Assembly: GCF_004000925.1 (NCBI RefSeq)
Contig: NZ_BIME01000002.1
Location: forward strand, 434,001 to 498,000
Direction: 5' to 3'
Length of the DNA: 64,000 bases
DNA from: Paenibacillus illinoisensis NBRC 15959
Lineage (GTDB): Bacteria > Bacillota > Bacilli > Paenibacillales > Paenibacillaceae
Of this stretch, positions 19,401 to 27,369 are shown piece by piece. The stretch's first letter is position 1, and each line of letters opens with the position of its first letter. The notes below the pieces were generated by a model. The model was not told the origin of the DNA. It was given only the letters and a program-made list of their open reading frames with translations, and did no database searches. Made by a program: the position numbers and the translations under genes.

Positions 19401-19807
19401 CCGCTCAGTCTGTTCAAGTTGATATTACTGGAAAGAAAAATGGCACCTACATTTATACCGGAGAGTTGATCAATTCACTGGGTACGACCATGAGTGTTCC
19501 GCTGACAGTCACGGTTACCCATGCTTCTCCGGGTCAAGCGGTTCTATCAAACGACAACTGGGACGGGGACGGTAACTTTAATGTCAGCATGAATCTGTGG
19601 TGGGGAACAAACGCAACCGAATACGAACTTTACGAAAATGGGATATTGGTCGACACACAGTCGCTGCAATCGAATACGCCAAATGCACAATCTGCGGTAA
19701 CCACAATCACTGGAAGGGGACCTGGAATCTATGAGTATGAAGCTGTACTTCGTAATTCTTCAGGGGAAACCAGATCGTCCAAATTAAATGTAACCGTACG
19801 AAAGTAG
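13424..19807 (+). CDS. Secreted multidomain rhamnogalacturonan lyase with two acetylesterase domains
   Basis: This 2127-residue exported enzyme starts with a signal peptide ending near ARAES. Residues about 35-640 form a PL11 rhamnogalacturonan lyase like YesW/YesX, with many aspartate-rich calcium loops ([27 protein letters not shown]). Residues about 650-785 are a beta-sandwich preceding a CE12-like SGNH esterase (about 790-1005; S798 in GDST, H865-N866 in GHND, D980/H983 in DNTH). Then come a laminin-like domain (about 1026-1240), a FIVAR helical repeat (about 1246-1308), a second beta-sandwich and second SGNH domain (S1472, H1540-N1541, D1644/H1647), Ig-like modules (1687-1845), a FIMAH-like helical domain (1846-1929) and two ChiA-N-like modules (1936-2127). 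AAGGAGG precedes ATG 13424. It should cut the rhamnogalacturonan I backbone and remove acetyl groups. Confidence 0.9.
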   Translation: MDRRTVSIQKSIFVSFLAFLMVISLAVPPAPARAESSDILTGRQGEYLNRGLVAVLVDNGVFISWRYLNNDPDEIAFNIYKNGTKVNTSPISDVTNYVDTTGFDSSQYQISTIIAGKEQMQPEVVSVWHNDYLPIPLDKPADGRTKDGGTYSYYAGDASVADLDGDGEYEIVFLWSPSNSKDNSQAGYTGNVYIDAIKLDGTKLWRIDLGVNIRAGAHYTQLMVYDLDGNGKAEVVVKTADGTKDGQGTVIGDGTKDYRNEGGYILSGPEYLTLFDGETGAAVSTVDYNPPRGNVSDWGDGYGNRVDRFLGAIAYLDGKKPSVVMSRGYYTRTVLAAYDYVGGKLVQRWTFDTNEAGAQYQGQGNHNLSVLDADNDGKDEIMFGALAIDDDGSLMYSTGLGHGDAMHAGQLDPNRDGYQVVSVHEHSDAAYGLEMRDAATGEIIWGQKTGIDTGRGMSADIDPNYPGYESWATTVTNGQSVPVTNTYSAAGEAIYTVDEGPKTANFAIWWDGDLQRELFDHQWDNSTARGIPLIYKWDYENKKLDEIFRATGTLTNNHTKGNPALQADILGDWREEILLRSEDSSEYRLYTTTIPSDYRIPTLMQDPVYRLGVAWQNVAYNQPPHTGFYLGAEATEFPKADLTLTRDAEMPEPVYRFDFGTETASGSTNVQDTLYAQDPGFGFLDTSGIEVGANQVSVNTGTTFAVDLPNANYKVTLRLGSDARDSNVGVKSEYVQKLAMTNVKAGEPLEYSYDIALVDGQLDFLFTGTAIDIQDIIIEKYPDKSAGAATTIYMAGDSTMQSYSEMQAPQEGWGQQFGRYFSNGAVIVNDAIGGRSSKSFMVDGRLDTILQRIKPGDFFFISFGHNDASAGIPDRYASPEDYKMYLARYVNGAKQRGATPVLLTPVGRRDFNTVTQEFNVSFPAYVQAAKEVAEELDVPLIDLSKMSIAYYDKIGNAATEKVFLYANPGEYPKYPNGINDNTHFSRYGAQKIAGLVAGAVKDMELSISSLVIDPDMSEPEPEPEIQLYEEDFEGDPADYQYAMVNATGIAGTMAGTVVEQSGNKVLSVTGSGSGHRAKVFRMFDAVNGDQVNVKFDWQSGNVSAYPSEGHLTIMDANENALFTLYTKTGSSKIHYYVGAYNADYGTGDTAIPEGGTATEISKNQWVNVDATVNFAEKTLDLTLTNLADPTVTQTIESIQMSSGAYADNVRALRFLGTRKGGGGTLNWTTQIDNVRIEGTQLPSEGGDQTALIALYDEIKALELSEYTDASKAVLNRALAAAEAIFNTEATQAQVDHVFNMLTVAKDSLTKEAAEEVTEYKFDFGSGSAADGYIKVDAKRAFIEGNGYGFANTALTEDVNRETGDALKEDFTRVNGTSFLVEMEPANYRVTMTVGDAEESTSASVVVEQMTKLPLTTIAKGDFKEITTDIALIDGVFNFDFSGNTPKINALKIERLPENGVGDKPVIYLASDSTVANYAENYRPQAGWGETLGGYFDQDEVSIDNRAVGGLSSKTFLVGGYLNDLLLDIHEGDYLFMQWSHNDSTPSRPERYLTPEQFKVYLKEYIEGAQQRGAIPVLVTPVNRRDFTGETLNKSFPEYVQAMKETADETETLIIDLNQASWEYFQELGTEGTKSIFMWVGTTEDNTHLQMNGAIKVSEIVARLVKELNIQLSAFVTLEGESPEQKAPHTTVSVDGDEHDGWYTSPVQVTFTANDEDSEIEGTYYKINGGETVSGTQLTLSEEGTHTITYWSVDVEGNQESEQSLTLSIDLVPPTVEIQGQAEYTIDQHVEIGYTAVDSISGVAEPTGVLLDTPAYTLEPGLNKVTATVSDLAGWEQTVEYSFGVIATFDSLINLTNSFANESIDPNASALAEQLANTLGQANQAAINHEGAKARQLLASYGNDVQAARGTVFTDDQANVLMKWEEWLNQATPLANGAPGTPVLSDNNGYDTGLKDGDYTVTMNLWWGNNGNEFKLYENGELIKEIALVDQSPSAQSVQVDITGKKNGTYIYTGELINSLGTTMSVPLTVTVTHASPGQAVLSNDNWDGDGNFNVSMNLWWGTNATEYELYENGILVDTQSLQSNTPNAQSAVTTITGRGPGIYEYEAVLRNSSGETRSSKLNVTVRK

Positions 19808-19871
19808 GTAAAATTGTTTAAGGTATTCCTTTATCACAAGTGATTTAGAACTGAAGTAGATTAGATATATT

Positions 19872-19916
19872 AAAAAGTGCTATTCCTCATCCATTTGAGG
19901 AGCAGCACTTTTTTAT
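19872..19916 (+). terminator. Terminator of the giant enzyme gene
   Basis: AAAAAGTGCT pairs with AGCACTTTTT around an inner CTCATCCATTTGAG hairpin, with a T-run. It follows the stop by 65 bases. Confidence 0.88.
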
Positions 19917-20048
19917 TATGAGAAACTCAGATACCTTATTCAATGAATGGGGGAAACGAACAACCCAAATTTTTGATTTTCAAGTTGAAAATTCTTCATG
20001 TTCGGCCATGAGTATGTAATCCTACATACATTTAGGGTTAGACTACAA

Positions 20049-20083
20049 AGAAGGACGTTCCTAAACAGGACGTCCTTTTTTAC
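20049..20083 (+). terminator. Second hairpin terminator in the 19808-20324 gap
   Basis: AAGGACGT pairs with ACGTCCTT across a CCTAAACAGG loop and ends in a T-run. No gene is supported between the two terminators. From 20127 onward the frame of the FUSC gene is open, but no ribosome site supports that start. Confidence 0.8.
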
Positions 20084-20324
20084 TATGCTAACAACAACGT
20101 GACTGCTGATTCGAAAGTGGACCGTTTTGAAGCGGGTGTATGAACTTGAAGGCTTTTCTCAAAAAAGAGATTGCACCATTACGGATAAAGAATACGCTAC
20201 TTTGGCCAAAATATTGGAAGGTATGATGAAGGAAGAGTTTTCCATGTTGAGCAGTCTGTTATTCCGTATCGGGAACAATGCAAGAACTCATACACAAAAC
20301 TATGTTGAAATAGAGGTTAGTAAG

Positions 20325-22322
20325 ATGGATCATACTCAATTTACCCATGATAACAGACGACGCCCTAAGCATCCGTTTCCGAAGAAAGCAACATATAGCG
20401 AAGCCTTCCGTATCAAACCGATTCCGCTCAATTGGTTCAGGGGAATTGGCTCGGCGATCAGTGTGGGAATTCCTTCTTTAATCGGTTTTTTGATCGGAGA
20501 TCCTGCTCTTGGCATACTAGCTTCCGTCGGAGGTTTTACCTTTCTATATGTATCGAATGAACCGTATTCCCAGCGTGCTGTAAGATTATTCTGGATTGCG
20601 CTTGGATTAACTGCTTCATTTGCACTTGGTGCGTTAAGCTCTTATAACGATGTACTTATGGTGCTTATGTTTGGAGTTATTGGGTTTATTAGCACCATGC
20701 TGTTTAAGCTTTTTGAAATTGTCGGCCCTGGAGGCTTGTTTATTGTCCTTGCTTATGCGATTGGAACTTCCATGCCACATGATCTGGCTGCGCTCGGATC
20801 CAACGTGTTATGCGTATTGCTGGGCGCCATTTTTGCCTGGATCGTTGCTATGACAGGAGTGCTTGTAAAACCGCACCGTAACGAGAACAAGGCCGTTTCG
20901 GCGGTATACCAGAGCTTGGCGACTCTTCTGTCATCGATCGGAATGGATACGTATACAGAACGGCAGCATCAGACGGCATTTCTCATCAAACAGGCAGAGC
21001 GAACATTATCCCATGCCAAGTTGTTCGGAAAATGGAAGCGGAACAATTACGTTTTGGAAAACTTGATACGATTAAACGCACAAGCTGAAGTCATATTTCT
21101 TTCTATACTCGATGTCTCGCAAGAGCAAAAGCATGAGATGGAAGATCGACTCGCCGAATCACTTCAGATCATTAGCAATCAGCTTCGTGATAAAGATAAG
21201 GAAAAAGATGTAAACGTTCAAATATCAGAAGAAGGAAGCAGTGCTTTTCTTAGAGATCTCTATGCAAACGTAAAGTTCGCATATGAGATACATTTTGGGA
21301 CAGTTGATTTGATTCCTGCTCCAGCGTCTTCTGGTGAGGAAGAGAAGAAAAATGTAATTGGTAATGATCTAATTAAAAAAGCGTTCAGCAGGGATTCTCA
21401 TATCCCTTTTGTCGCTCTCCGTTACGGAACGATAATTTTTATTTCAGCAGCTATTGCGTATGGTTTTCATTTAAACCGTTCGTATTGGGTTCCGTTATCC
21501 TCGGCTGCAGTCATGGGAGGAGGGACATATGTCAGTAACCTGCATCGTGGTATACAACGTTCGGTGGGCACAATCATTGGGATTTGGATAGGGGCAGCCT
21601 TGCTATGGCTGAAGCCTGCTGGCTTGTTTGTTTCCTTAACACTTGCCGGATTGCAGTTTATCGTGGAATTAATCTACGCCCGAAATTATTCGCTCGCGGT
21701 TATGTTCATTACTCCCAGTACGCTTCTGATTGGAACGACAATTAATCCAGCATTGACTAGCGGTTATTTCATATCTGCCCGACTCGTCGATATCATCATT
21801 GGAAGCATCGTGGCCATTGTCGGGACGGCGTTGTTATGGCGGAAGATTTCTTCCAAACGGTTGCTTACCGTTTTTTCTGATGCTGTTGGAAAAGAAGGAG
21901 AGATGTTGATTTCCATGTTAGAGAGTGAACATACGTCAATTCAAGCCTCCAAACAACAGGAGCTCCAACATGCTTTGCTTCAGCTTCGTTTAGTATATGA
22001 CAGTGCATTAGCTGAATCACTTCGCAGGGATGTAAAGGTTACAAGTCTCTGGCCTGCAGTGGGAGATTGCTTGCACCTGGGTTACATGTTACTCGCAGCG
22101 TCCCGCCATCCTTCAAGAGAAGTAGCGGAAGAGCGGGTGCATGAGTACAAGGTCTATTTCGAAAGGCTTACACAATCCATCAAAGATAATGAGAACCTCT
22201 GTATTGACATGCCGGACGTGCCGAGTCTGCCTGAATACCCTTTAATCCATGAAGATCTTGCTCGATTACACCGTTCTTTAGGTAATGAAGCCATCAAGAA
22301 GGGGATGGAATTGCACGGCTAG
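20325..22322 (+). CDS. FUSC family membrane protein (aromatic acid exporter-like)
   Basis: This 665-residue protein has the duplicated FUSC layout: a first block of about six helices, a long cytoplasmic region, a second six-helix block (FVALRYGTIIFISAAIAYG through IIGSIVAIVGTALLW) and a helical C-terminal tail. YccS and AaeB-like members are linked to efflux of aromatic acids or other hydrophobic anions. ATG 20325 is preferred because GAGG lies eight bases upstream; the frame is open for 66 more codons to a TTG at 20127 with no ribosome site and no membrane character. The next gene, a SecA paralogue, follows after 168 bases. Confidence 0.82.
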   Translation: MDHTQFTHDNRRRPKHPFPKKATYSEAFRIKPIPLNWFRGIGSAISVGIPSLIGFLIGDPALGILASVGGFTFLYVSNEPYSQRAVRLFWIALGLTASFALGALSSYNDVLMVLMFGVIGFISTMLFKLFEIVGPGGLFIVLAYAIGTSMPHDLAALGSNVLCVLLGAIFAWIVAMTGVLVKPHRNENKAVSAVYQSLATLLSSIGMDTYTERQHQTAFLIKQAERTLSHAKLFGKWKRNNYVLENLIRLNAQAEVIFLSILDVSQEQKHEMEDRLAESLQIISNQLRDKDKEKDVNVQISEEGSSAFLRDLYANVKFAYEIHFGTVDLIPAPASSGEEEKKNVIGNDLIKKAFSRDSHIPFVALRYGTIIFISAAIAYGFHLNRSYWVPLSSAAVMGGGTYVSNLHRGIQRSVGTIIGIWIGAALLWLKPAGLFVSLTLAGLQFIVELIYARNYSLAVMFITPSTLLIGTTINPALTSGYFISARLVDIIIGSIVAIVGTALLWRKISSKRLLTVFSDAVGKEGEMLISMLESEHTSIQASKQQELQHALLQLRLVYDSALAESLRRDVKVTSLWPAVGDCLHLGYMLLAASRHPSREVAEERVHEYKVYFERLTQSIKDNENLCIDMPDVPSLPEYPLIHEDLARLHRSLGNEAIKKGMELHG

Positions 22323-22437
22323 AATACTAATTAGAACGAATTGGAAAGTAGCCCAACAATCATATTCTCATTTGTGAAAAGAAATACAATAATTGCTGTG
22401 ATAGTGAGTTGTTTTTGATCTCATGTTGTCGAATCCA

Positions 22438-22468
22438 AGTGCACTTCATTGAGCAAAGGAAGTGCACT
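22438..22468 (+). promoter_or_regulatory. Perfect 10-base inverted repeat before the SecA-like gene
   Basis: AGTGCACTTC (22438-22447) and GAAGTGCACT (22459-22468) are exact complements across an 11-base spacer. No T-run follows, so it is not a typical terminator. It ends eight bases before the GAGGAGGG ribosome site, so it could be an operator or an RNA hairpin affecting initiation. Confidence 0.55.
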
Positions 22469-22490
22469 TCCACCGAGGAGGGATCAACCC

Positions 22491-24776
22491 GTGAATGTAG
22501 TCACCAAGTTGATGAGTGAACTCAAAGATCGCGATAGCCGACAGCAGTTGAAAGGCTATCGCGACCAAGTGAAACTTATCAGAAAAAGGAATTTGGAGGC
22601 CTGGGACGATGAACGACTTCAAGAGGAATCACATCGACTGAAAGAGGAAGCGTTAGGAGGCAGAGCTTTGGATGAGCTGCTTGTCGATGCCTACGCTTTA
22701 GTCTGCGAGGTGGCGAAGAGAAAGCTCGGATTAAACCCGTACGATGTACAGATCATGGCAGCCATCGCTCTGCATGAGCGATTTCTAATCGAGCAGCACA
22801 CGGGTGAAGGAAAAACACTCTCCGCTGTTATGCCCGCTTATCTAAATGCGTTGACAGGCCAAGGCGTGCATGTGCTGACGTTCAACGATTATTTGGCCAA
22901 CCGAGATGCCGAGTGGATGGGCCCGATCTATCGATTTCTTGGGTTAAGTGTTAACTCAGTTCAAGCTGGCATGAATCTGTACGAGAAAAAGAATGCCTAC
23001 GCTAGCGATATCACCTATGTGACGGCTAAAGAAGCAGGATTTGATTACTTACGAGACACGATCGCGCTCAACGAAGTTGATCTGGTTCATCGTCCGTTCC
23101 ACTTCGTCATCGTCGACGAGGCGGATTCGCTGCTTCTTGATGAAGCGCGGGTGCCGCTAGTTATAAGTGGAGAGTCGGGCTCTTCCAAGAATGACGACAT
23201 TCGTTTCGTAAAAGTGGCTCAGCAGCTCGATCAAGGAGAGCATTACGAATTTGACGAGTTCCAACGGAACGTTTACTTGAATGAAGCAGGCTCAGCGAAG
23301 GCAGAGTCACTGCTCAGATGCGGCAATCTGTACGATAGCCATAACTCTCATTTGTTAACATCATTAAATTGTGCGCTGCATGTGGAAACGTTACTAAAAA
23401 GAGACGTCGATTACATCGTCCGGGACGGTGGAATCGAGTTGATTGACGAATATACTGGCCGAGTGGCTGAAAACAGGTATTTACCTGACGGACTGCAAGC
23501 CGCGCTTGTAGCCAAAGAAGGGCTGCAGTGGACAGTAGGCGGGAAAATTCTCGGCACGATTACGATTCAACACTTCATTAGCCTGTATCCGGGAATTTGC
23601 GGAATGACGGCTACAGCGCATGCTTCTGCTATGGAATTTGAACATATCTATGCGCTGCAGGTCATGCGAATTCCGCCGAACCAACCAAACATACGGATCG
23701 ACCATCCGCACCGAATTTACACTCATATAGAAGCCAAACTTAAAGCGCTTGTACAAGAAATCTCTTCTGTCCATGCGACAGGACGTCCGATTCTCATTGG
23801 TACATCCAGCGTTGAGGAGTCCGATGACCTAGCGGAAGCGCTGGCGAAGGTTAATGTTCGTTGCCATGTTTTAAATGCAAAAAACGACGCAAAAGAAGCT
23901 GAAATCATCGCTAAAGCAGGAGAAATCGGTGCCGTAACCGTTTCTACAAATATGGCAGGACGAGGCGTAGACATTCGGCTCGGAGGCGGAAATCCTGAGC
24001 AGGCAGGATTGGTCGCCAAGCTGGGAGGCTTATACGTGATCAGTACATATGTGAATGAAAGTGTGCGGATTGACGATCAACTACGCGGGCGTTCCGGCCG
24101 CCAGGGCGACCCGGGATCCTCCGTATTTTTCGTAAGCTTGGAAGATGAGCTAATGGTTCAGTTCGGCATCCATAAATTGGTTCACGTACCTAGGCAGGAT
24201 GAGGCTATCGATGACATGGTGCTTCTCAGTAAAATCGAGCATATTCAGCGCGTTATTATGGGTCAGAACTTTGATATTCATCTGGAACTGAACAGTTATT
24301 CGGATATGGTGGAAGATCAGAGGCGAATTCTATACGCCGAACGACTTCAGATTTTAAAAGGCGATATACCGATGAGCCCCTCGGAACAGAGGGTACGTCT
24401 TTTTTATATCGATGAGTTCTGGGCGGAACATCTGGCATATGTTTCTTACCTTCGCGAAAGCATCCACTTGGAGAGCATAGCCAGCCGCAATCCAATCGAC
24501 CAATTTCATATGCAAATCACCCAGGCCTACGAGCAAATTCCGTATAAAATCGATAAGGCATCTCAGGAGATGCTTCTAAGACTTGGAGATTCAAATGATC
24601 CATCGGAGTGGGAAAAGCTCGGTCTGAAGAGCCCTGCTTCCACAAGGACTTATATTATCAACGATCAGTACAGCGAAAATAGACGCAGCTTATGGACTGG
24701 TACGACCGTCTTTGCTTTTTGGGGCCGCCAAATTTTGAGATGGGCACTATGGCCGGTATCTAGGATTTCAAAATAG
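22491..24776 (+). CDS. SecA paralogue lacking the helical wing domain (SecA2-type)
   Basis: This 761-residue SecA-type ATPase has Walker A TGEGKT (K108), DEAD box (D209-D212), a preprotein cross-linking region, and the second motor domain with STNMAGRGVDIRLGG and RGRSGRQGD. After the scaffold motif ending ILYAER only about 20 residues precede IDEFWAEHL, where housekeeping SecA has about 100; the helical wing domain is absent. The C-terminal linker and zinc-binding tail are also missing, replaced by a tryptophan-rich tail (LWTGTTVFAFWGRQI). Mycobacterial SecA2 also lacks the wing domain. GAGGAGGG eight bases before GTG 22491 sets the start. No SecY2 or glycosylated substrate gene is nearby, so its cargo is unknown. 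Confidence 0.87.
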   Translation: MNVVTKLMSELKDRDSRQQLKGYRDQVKLIRKRNLEAWDDERLQEESHRLKEEALGGRALDELLVDAYALVCEVAKRKLGLNPYDVQIMAAIALHERFLIEQHTGEGKTLSAVMPAYLNALTGQGVHVLTFNDYLANRDAEWMGPIYRFLGLSVNSVQAGMNLYEKKNAYASDITYVTAKEAGFDYLRDTIALNEVDLVHRPFHFVIVDEADSLLLDEARVPLVISGESGSSKNDDIRFVKVAQQLDQGEHYEFDEFQRNVYLNEAGSAKAESLLRCGNLYDSHNSHLLTSLNCALHVETLLKRDVDYIVRDGGIELIDEYTGRVAENRYLPDGLQAALVAKEGLQWTVGGKILGTITIQHFISLYPGICGMTATAHASAMEFEHIYALQVMRIPPNQPNIRIDHPHRIYTHIEAKLKALVQEISSVHATGRPILIGTSSVEESDDLAEALAKVNVRCHVLNAKNDAKEAEIIAKAGEIGAVTVSTNMAGRGVDIRLGGGNPEQAGLVAKLGGLYVISTYVNESVRIDDQLRGRSGRQGDPGSSVFFVSLEDELMVQFGIHKLVHVPRQDEAIDDMVLLSKIEHIQRVIMGQNFDIHLELNSYSDMVEDQRRILYAERLQILKGDIPMSPSEQRVRLFYIDEFWAEHLAYVSYLRESIHLESIASRNPIDQFHMQITQAYEQIPYKIDKASQEMLLRLGDSNDPSEWEKLGLKSPASTRTYIINDQYSENRRSLWTGTTVFAFWGRQILRWALWPVSRISK

Positions 24777-24821
24777 TGATAAAAAGTAGTATTTCAGTTC
24801 GTCGAATCGATTGATGTTACA

Positions 24822-24867
24822 AAAGAAACTCCGAACCCCACTATATTCAAGGGTTTCGGAGTTTCTC
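24822..24867 (-). terminator. Terminator between convergent SecA-like and kinase genes
   Basis: AGAAACTCCGAA at 24824-24835 pairs with TTCGGAGTTTCT downstream, extended by CCC/GGG. The T-rich side (TTTCTTTTG) is on the minus strand, so it mainly serves the kinase gene; it can also stop plus-strand transcription. Confidence 0.78.
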
Positions 24868-24879
24868 TGTCAGGACAAA

Positions 24880-25890
24880 TTAAACAGTGATGTTCTTCAT
24901 TTCATGAATTTTTTGGAGTATTTGAACAAGTTTTATCTTCTCTTTATCATCCTCTGTGTGGAGATAACTCTCCACAAACCTGTATCCAAATACGAGAAGG
25001 ATCATTTCATAGACGCAATGGTCTGCAACAGGGGGTGCATCTGCATATTCAGAAAATCCCTGGTAATACGCGGGAACACACCGCTTGTAGTAATCGACCA
25101 TGTAATTAACATCTGCTTCATCCGCAATCAGACTTGCTAGATCTTCACCCAAGTAGCCCCATCCCGATGTATCCCAATCGATAAGCGCAATTTTCCCTTC
25201 AGCATAGATCAAGTTGGTCACCCAGAAATCCCTATGGCATAGCACAAGGGGGAGTTTTTCAATGCGGTCAAATATTTCGTCTGCGTGCTCATCAATGTCG
25301 ATAAGCATTTGCCGCACATGCTGCGGAAATTCGCAGTTCTCTGAACGTATATAGTCGTAGACAACTGGCCATGACCGGTAGTGCAGATAGGTATTTTTCA
25401 TGAGGTCCGCATGGCTCAGGTTAGTCAGGCTCTGCAGTACAGCAGGTTGTTTGGCATACAGTTTACCTTGAAAGCGTCCCAATTCCAGCGCCGCCTGTTC
25501 ATACATGTCACCGGTCAAGTCCAAACCGGATACGCCATCAATATATTCCAGCCATAGATGGAATTCATCTTCTTCGGGATTCATCTCGGCATAATAACAT
25601 GTTGGCCAGCGCAAGGCATCGGAGAATGTTTCACCCAAGTCAGATGCATAGAGGTCATATTCCCTGCGCCATGAGCCAGGATCATTGTAACGATTCCATT
25701 GCTTCTGAATTTTTAGCACGATGCGGAATGACAATTTTTCGCCTTCGGATGTTTCGGCAACCCCCGTCACCATGTTTACATTTCCCACAGTACCGCCATG
25801 TAAAGGCATGGTTTTATAATCTGCCGAGATGATCTCTCTCTCAAATCTTCTGCGCAAGACAGCGTTCAGCGTTTCGGATTTAATATTCAT
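24880..25890 (-). CDS. Aminoglycoside phosphotransferase-like kinase
   Basis: This 336-residue protein has the APH/choline kinase fold. The catalytic loop is LVLCHRDFWVTN and the metal-binding aspartate is in LIDWDTSGWG. An N-terminal nucleotide-binding lobe includes FRIVLKIQK, with the probable ATP lysine. Substrates in this family include aminoglycosides, macrolides, homoserine and other small alcohols, so resistance cannot be assumed. AAAGGAG lies about 13 bases before the ATG. The 300-base leader upstream has a leader peptide and tandem terminator hairpins, an arrangement typical of ribosome-stalling-induced antibiotic resistance genes, which favours a resistance role. Confidence 0.8.
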   Translation of the reverse strand: MNIKSETLNAVLRRRFEREIISADYKTMPLHGGTVGNVNMVTGVAETSEGEKLSFRIVLKIQKQWNRYNDPGSWRREYDLYASDLGETFSDALRWPTCYYAEMNPEEDEFHLWLEYIDGVSGLDLTGDMYEQAALELGRFQGKLYAKQPAVLQSLTNLSHADLMKNTYLHYRSWPVVYDYIRSENCEFPQHVRQMLIDIDEHADEIFDRIEKLPLVLCHRDFWVTNLIYAEGKIALIDWDTSGWGYLGEDLASLIADEADVNYMVDYYKRCVPAYYQGFSEYADAPPVADHCVYEMILLVFGYRFVESYLHTEDDKEKIKLVQILQKIHEMKNITV

Positions 25891-25930
25891 ATCTTTTCGT
25901 TAGCTCCTTTAAATGTTGTTTTTTTGGACG

Positions 25931-25983
25931 CAAAAATGCCACGGACAAAGCAGCCTCTAAAGAAGCTGCTGTCGCGCGGCATC
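25931..25983 (-). terminator. Promoter-proximal terminator hairpin 2 of the kinase leader
   Basis: On the minus strand a long imperfect stem (ATGCCGCGCGACAGCAGC side against GCTGCTTTGTCCGTGGCAT) is followed by TTTTTGCG. It ends about 20 bases before the kinase ribosome site. GGACGCAAAAA flanks it as a direct repeat. Confidence 0.65.
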
Positions 25984-25990
25984 AGGACGC

Positions 25991-26016
25991 AAAAAAGATA
26001 CGACCTTCATCGTATC
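25991..26016 (-). terminator. Terminator hairpin 1 of the kinase leader
   Basis: On the minus strand GATACGA pairs perfectly with TCGTATC across a TGAAGG loop, followed by six T. It lies inside the leader, 100 bases before the kinase start, so it must be bypassed for the kinase to be made. Confidence 0.8.
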
Positions 26017-26052
26017 TGCAAACAGCAATATTCACGAAAGGTTACTTTGGAT

Positions 26053-26098
26053 GGCATACCAAATAATGCGGGTGTATCCCGCTTTTTTCGTATATGCC
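26053..26098 (-). promoter_or_regulatory. Leader hairpin upstream of the tandem terminators
   Basis: An outer GGCATA/TATGCC stem encloses a GCGGG/CCCGC stem. It lies just after the leader peptide stop on the minus strand, in the place expected for a switchable stem. Confidence 0.5.
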
Positions 26099-26110
26099 AA
26101 CTATTCAGTT

Positions 26111-26143
26111 TTAAGACGAAACCACCATATAAGTAGCTGCCAT
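26111..26143 (-). CDS. Putative 10-residue leader peptide
   Basis: The minus strand reads MAATYMVVSS then TAA. AAGGGAG sits nine bases before the ATG, an ideal ribosome site. It begins about 50 bases after a plausible promoter and ends just before the hairpin and two terminators. Leader peptides of this length regulate resistance genes by drug-induced ribosome stalling. Assigned on architecture alone. Confidence 0.5.
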   Translation of the reverse strand: MAATYMVVSS

Positions 26144-26194
26144 TTAAAACATCTCCCTTCGTGTAAGGAACTAGCTTATCACTAAGCTCTTTAT

Positions 26195-26223
26195 AAAATA
26201 ACCTTTTCTTCCAGAAAAATCAA
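26195..26223 (-). promoter_or_regulatory. Probable promoter of the kinase leader
   Basis: Minus-strand TTGATT (26223-26218) and TATTTT (26200-26195) are separated by 17 bases. It is about 50 bases upstream of the leader peptide. Confidence 0.45.
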
Positions 26224-26350
26224 TTGAAAATACGACTAAGCAATAACAATCCTTCCACTTATTTTAAGGAACATTACCGTTTACATTACATTGAAAGTTT
26301 ATTATAGTTATTAAGGAGTTATTTTATCCATAATTAAAGGAGTGAGCAAC

Positions 26351-26905
26351 ATGAATCCAAAATTACAAAAGAAAATTAACAACTTAGAAAATATTGAGAG
26401 ATTTCCGGCAGAGGAATTATTGGAGTTAACACCTGTCAAGAAAACCGACAATGTATTGGACCTTGGGGCGGGCACCGGTTATATTTCCATGTCCATTGCT
26501 GAACAAGTGAACACCGTATATGCGTTGGACAATGATAAGGATGTTCTTGAATATTTGGAAACCCAAGCGACGGAGAGAGGTATAACGAATATTACATCTG
26601 TTGTAGGTGACTTCAGAGAAATCCCGTTAGATAACCAGGTTCTTGATATAGCTATTGCATCCATTTCTTTACACGAAGTTAAGCCTCTTGCAACAGCTTT
26701 GAAAGAGGTCAACAGAGTATTGAAAGACAGAGGCTTGTTCTTATGTATCGAATTAGAAAAGTCAGAGACTTCAACGGGTCCGAGAGTTTCATCCAAAGAT
26801 ATGGAAGTGGAAATGCTTGATGCTGGCTTCACCATTGTTAATAAGATCTACCCGTCGACCCAAATCGCCAACCAATCTGTCTATATAATCCTTGCTCAAA
26901 AGTAA
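26351..26905 (+). CDS. Class I SAM-dependent methyltransferase
   Basis: This 184-residue protein has the Rossmann-fold motif I VLDLGAGTGYIS, an acidic end of strand two (ALDNDKD), motif III SVVGDFREIPL and SISLHEVKPL. It resembles UbiE/Methyltransf_11-type small-molecule methyltransferases. AAAGGAG eight bases before ATG 26351 shows that the in-frame GTG at 26342 is inside the ribosome site. It is divergent from the kinase leader. The substrate is unknown. Confidence 0.88.
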   Translation: MNPKLQKKINNLENIERFPAEELLELTPVKKTDNVLDLGAGTGYISMSIAEQVNTVYALDNDKDVLEYLETQATERGITNITSVVGDFREIPLDNQVLDIAIASISLHEVKPLATALKEVNRVLKDRGLFLCIELEKSETSTGPRVSSKDMEVEMLDAGFTIVNKIYPSTQIANQSVYIILAQK

Positions 26906-27129
26906 AAAGGGCACCTATATTCTGCTGGAAAACAAAGCTTAATATAAATGAATGCGGGGCTTTCGATATCATCGGTAGCCTCGTTAATATACAAATGAAT
27001 TTACACTCGTATTCTGTTGCTCCTGCTCGATATGAAAAGATATAGTTATATGAATTCTTCACCTTCATGTAAGAAGGGGTGTATATTAACTTCCCCTTGT
27101 CCTTCCACTGGTTTTGGTGGCGAGAAGTA

Positions 27130-27166
27130 TGAAAGCGTTTGACTTATTCGAATATCGATCTATAAT
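27130..27166 (+). promoter_or_regulatory. Strong promoter with cre-like half site before the YesM-type gene
   Basis: TTGACT (27139-27144) and a consensus TATAAT (27161-27166) are 16 bases apart. TGAAAGCGTT, matching the first ten cre positions, overlaps the -35. The transcript would start near 27173 and run through the terminator-like hairpin at 27309-27348 before the kinase gene. Confidence 0.6.
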
Positions 27167-27308
27167 TATGAAGGAAATTGGACGAGGACGGAAACTGACG
27201 AAGTGTCCTGAAATGTGTCCGCCTGAATGGATCGAAATGCCGACGAGCTTCAAAGTAGGCCTCAGCCTATGGGGATAACGATATTCGGTATAGCTGTATG
27301 TATACTCA

Positions 27309-27348
27309 CAGCAAGCTTCCATAACCAGGAGGCTTGCTGTTTTTATTT
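27309..27348 (+). terminator. Hairpin with T-run directly upstream of the YesM-type gene
   Basis: CAGCAAGCTTCC pairs with GGAGGCTTGCTG, followed by TTTTTATTTTTT. It sits between the promoter at 27139 and the gene at 27370, so it either ends an upstream transcript or attenuates the operon. The 26906-27369 gap otherwise shows no gene. Confidence 0.75.
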
Positions 27349-27369
27349 TTTGAAGGAGACTAGGTCAGA

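Noticed and set aside
26068..26088. GCGGG/CCCGC hairpin with six T on the plus strand, as a plus-strand terminator
   Set aside because: No plus-strand gene lies upstream of it; its outer stem and position fit the minus-strand leader better.
25924..26136. A 70-codon plus-strand frame in the kinase leader
   Set aside because: It has a TTG start without a ribosome site and is made of the minus-strand hairpin and terminator sequences, so it is explained by the leader.
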